A stretch of 7,818 nucleotides of DNA from Planctomycetales bacterium (lineage in GTDB: Bacteria > Planctomycetota > Planctomycetia > Planctomycetales > Planctomycetaceae): positions 1 to 7,818 of the forward strand of contig JAGVKR010000646.1 of the NCBI GenBank assembly GCA_020050375.1, in the 5' to 3' direction. Numbering within the stretch: position 1 is the first letter of the stretch; every line of letters starts with the position of its first letter. This document shows, one piece after another, positions 6,077-7,818 of the stretch. The notes below the pieces were generated by a model. It was given only the letters and a program-made list of their open reading frames with translations. It was not told where the DNA came from and ran no database searches. The position numbers and the translations under genes were made by a program.

Positions 6077-6244
6077 ATGGTTCAGTCCCGACGTCGCGAC
6101 GTCGCCCCGTCGCCGTGGATGACCCCTGCCGAATCGGGGGATCGATTTCCGGATTTCCCCGTCAACCTGACCCAGCTCGGCCTGCAGGAGGTCACACCGC
6201 CGCGCCCCGCGAAAGAGAAGTTGGTTCGCCCGGCGCCGCGCTAG
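6077..6244 (+). CDS. Possible small protein or gene remnant, 55 residues
   Basis: An ATG frame beginning MVQSRRRDVAPSPW and ending PPRPAKEKLVRPAPR, TAG at 6242-6244. The codons look coding-like: third-position GC is near 78 percent, and the section DRFPDFPVNLTQLGLQEV has a natural amphipathic composition followed by a basic, Pro-rich tail. There is no signal peptide, membrane segment or recognised motif. The frame is open only back to a stop at 6035-6037, and no ribosome binding site precedes the ATG. I do not recognise the protein. It could be a small gene or the surviving 3' end of a lost gene; it lies between two repeat elements, and a 14-base palindrome falls inside its 5' end. Confidence 0.35.
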   Translation: MVQSRRRDVAPSPWMTPAESGDRFPDFPVNLTQLGLQEVTPPRPAKEKLVRPAPR

Positions 6245-6266
6245 GGCTTTGTTACAACTTGATTCT

Positions 6267-6380
6267 CGGGTGCCACGGCCAGCGACCAGCGGGAGTCGGC
6301 CGTGCGAGCGTCGTTGGACGAGGCCTATCGACTCACCGTTCGCACGGCCGACTTCCTTCGGGCGCTGGCCGTGGCACCCG
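6267..6380. repeat. 114-base inverted repeat with 44-base arms, downstream of the transporter
   Basis: The left arm 6267-6310 and right arm 6337-6380 are reverse complements: the outer 18 bases (CGGGTGCCACGGCCAGCG) match exactly, a 9-base stretch differs, the next 14 (AGTCGGCCGTGCGA) match exactly, then one mismatch and CG. The spacer is 26 bases. As RNA it would form a very stable long hairpin. It begins 22 bases past the transporter stop on the minus strand, so it may terminate that transcript or protect its 3' end, although no U tract follows. It has no coding content. Confidence 0.8.
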
Positions 6381-6402
6381 AATTCTGAAGGTTGAAAAAG
6401 CG

Positions 6403-7818
6403 CTAGCTCTCGAGATGATGCTTCGGATCCACCGGTCGCACGAACCAGTTCGCGACGGCCGCAACACCCAGCAGCCCGGCCATCAGAAACATCGTCGAGT
6501 TGTAGAGCGATCCTGAGGGGTCGATCGTTCCGGCGGGAGCCAATTCCAAAAGCTTCGGGATCGTCACCAGATTCTTTTGCACGAGGTTCGGCAGTTCGCT
6601 GATCGACGCGCCGAACTTCGCCGCGAATTCACTGGGATCGACCTGTTGCGCCAGTTCGTCGATTGCCCGCCTTCGCGACTGCTCGCGGAGCGATGAGAGC
6701 GACAGAGTGCCGACGATGCCGGCCGTGCTCCAGGCGGTGAGCAACCGGCCGTGGATTCCGCCGACGAACTTCGTGCCGAACAGGTCCGCCAGGTACGCCG
6801 GGATCGTGGCGAACCCGCCCCCGTACATCGAGACGATCAGCATCGTGACGGCATAGAACAAAACGAGCCACCCGACGGATGGCGACCGGCTCACGGCCGC
6901 CGCGCACCACGGAATCGAGAAGTACAACACGCCGCCGAGCAGAAAGAAGATCGTGTAGATCGTCTTGCGGCCCAGCCGGTCGGAGAGACTGGCCCACACG
7001 AATCGCCCCAGCATGTTGAACACGCTGACCATCAGCACGTACGTGGCGGCGAACCGATCGGTGACAATCTCGGGCAATGGTCCCCGAAAAATATCTCTCA
7101 CGATCGTTTTGGCCGCGCCGATCATCCCGATCCCAGCCGTCACGTTCAGGCAGAGCATGAGCCAGAGCAAATAGAACTGCGGCGTGCGGAGCGCCTCGTC
7201 GATTCCGACATGATGGGCGCTGATCATTTTTGTCACCGCCCCGGCTTGCGCTTCGGGATCCCAACTGGCCGGCCGCCAGCCCGGCGCGGGGAGCCGATAC
7301 GACAAGGCTGCAGGCAGCATCACCACGAGGTAAATGATCCCCAATACAAAAAACGTCGGCGCGACCCCTGTGCTGCCGGTCCCGATCGCGTAGACCCCCG
7401 GCTCGCGAATTCGATCACTCAGCTCCTTCGTGCCGACCTCGACGACTTCGCGCGGGCTCCCGCCGACGTCGGCCCACCGCCGCCCGTTCTCGGTGTACGG
7501 TCGCACGTCGGCGACCGATCCGAGAAAGGCCGGCGCGCGATAAAAGTCGGCCATCAGGTATTCCTTGAGCGGCGCTCCGAGCATGGCCCCGCCGCCGAAG
7601 CCCATGATCGCCATTCCCGTCGCCATCCCGCGCCGATCGGGGAACCAGCGAATGAGCGTGCTGACGGGCGACACGTACCCCAGCCCGAGGCCGACGCCTC
7701 CCACGACGCCGTACCCGAGATACACGAGCCACAGCCGATGCCATTCGATCCCCAGCCCCGCGATCCAGAAGCCGCTCGCCCAAGAGAGGGCCGCGACCGT
7801 CCCCACCGCGCGCGGCCC
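6403..7818 (-). CDS. OFA-family major facilitator transporter, N-terminus missing
   Basis: The frame is open to the right edge and upstream of the first possible GTG (7806) it still reads GPRA, the end of an RFGPR-type motif A, so the gene starts outside the window; 471 residues are visible. It is an inner-membrane carrier of the oxalate/formate antiporter type, for small organic anions; the substrate is not determined. Evidence: many hydrophobic helices (for example LWLVYLGYGVVGGVGLGLGY, FFVLGIIYLVVMLPAAL, FYLLWLMLCLNVTAGIGMIG, TIYTIFFLLGGVLYFSIPW), the OFA-like segment YVSPVSTLIRWFPDRRGMATG, and the second-half motif A RFVWASLSDRLGRK. Two long hydrophilic loops stand out: about 65 residues after MLGAPLKEYL and about 60 residues before the last helix (REQSRRRAIDEL onward). 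The first two or so helices are lost to the window edge. It ends in TAG at 6403-6405, just before a large inverted repeat. Confidence 0.85.
   Translation of the reverse strand, partial: GPRAVGTVAALSWASGFWIAGLGIEWHRLWLVYLGYGVVGGVGLGLGYVSPVSTLIRWFPDRRGMATGMAIMGFGGGAMLGAPLKEYLMADFYRAPAFLGSVADVRPYTENGRRWADVGGSPREVVEVGTKELSDRIREPGVYAIGTGSTGVAPTFFVLGIIYLVVMLPAALSYRLPAPGWRPASWDPEAQAGAVTKMISAHHVGIDEALRTPQFYLLWLMLCLNVTAGIGMIGAAKTIVRDIFRGPLPEIVTDRFAATYVLMVSVFNMLGRFVWASLSDRLGRKTIYTIFFLLGGVLYFSIPWCAAAVSRSPSVGWLVLFYAVTMLIVSMYGGGFATIPAYLADLFGTKFVGGIHGRLLTAWSTAGIVGTLSLSSLREQSRRRAIDELAQQVDPSEFAAKFGASISELPNLVQKNLVTIPKLLELAPAGTIDPSGSLYNSTMFLMAGLLGVAAVANWFVRPVDPKHHLES

Larger units (their letters stand above)
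5507..6402. other. Long repeat-rich intergenic region
   Basis: Nearly 900 bases separate the transporter (ending 6403) from the aminotransferase (starting 5506), both on the minus strand. It contains the nested inverted repeat at 5815-5981, a 14-base perfect palindrome GACGTCGCGACGTC at 6090-6103, the 114-base inverted repeat at 6267-6380 and two short open frames, all listed separately. The aminotransferase promoter must lie here; no clear consensus is seen. The distance and the hairpins argue against co-transcription of the two genes. Confidence 0.5.

Noticed and set aside
6115..6516. Open frame of 133 codons on the plus strand
   Set aside because: Crosses the 114-base inverted repeat and the end of the transporter gene; the frame at 6077-6244 has better codon use over the shared part.
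1..7818. tRNA, rRNA, riboswitch, defence or phage genes
   Set aside because: The gaps were read on both strands, and no cloverleaf, conserved RNA core or typical defence/phage protein motif was recognised.

Overview
The window looks like a chromosomal segment of a planctomycete. The signs are GC-rich DNA, a secreted sulfatase of the type planctomycetes carry in large numbers, few recognisable Shine-Dalgarno sites, and long gene-poor gaps filled with short inverted and tandem repeats. The lineage is inferred from these traits; no marker gene is present.

Layout: (1) 1-523, plus strand: the C-terminal third of a CoA-acylating (methyl)malonate-semialdehyde dehydrogenase (MmsA/IolA type), cut by the left edge. 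(2) 576-1343, minus strand, convergent with it: an orphan NarL/FixJ-type response regulator whose start is fixed by a good ribosome binding site. (3) 1688-2348, plus strand: a broken secreted sulfatase that has lost a central piece out of frame and its whole C-terminal part. (4) 2366-2525: three repeat structures packed between the sulfatase break and the end of the next gene. (5) 2508-3494, minus strand: an exported subtilisin-like (S8) serine protease. (6) 3495-4159: gene-free, with an imperfect inverted repeat of about 107 bases and a related single copy. (7) 4160-5506, minus strand: a class III PLP-dependent omega-aminotransferase. (8) 5507-6402: mostly gene-free, with a nested composite inverted repeat (5815-5981), a 114-base inverted repeat (6267-6380) and two short open frames of uncertain status. 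(9) 6403-7818, minus strand: an OFA-type major facilitator transporter, cut by the right edge.

How the genes fit together is largely inference. The dehydrogenase and the omega-aminotransferase could be successive steps (beta-alanine to malonate semialdehyde to acetyl-CoA), and the transporter could import a small carboxylate or amino acid. However, the genes are separated, lie on different strands, and do not form a tight operon. No defence system, CRISPR array, tRNA, rRNA, transposase or integrase is visible. The most notable content is the fresh-looking sulfatase pseudogene and the concentration of several different palindromic or tandem repeat families at gene boundaries.
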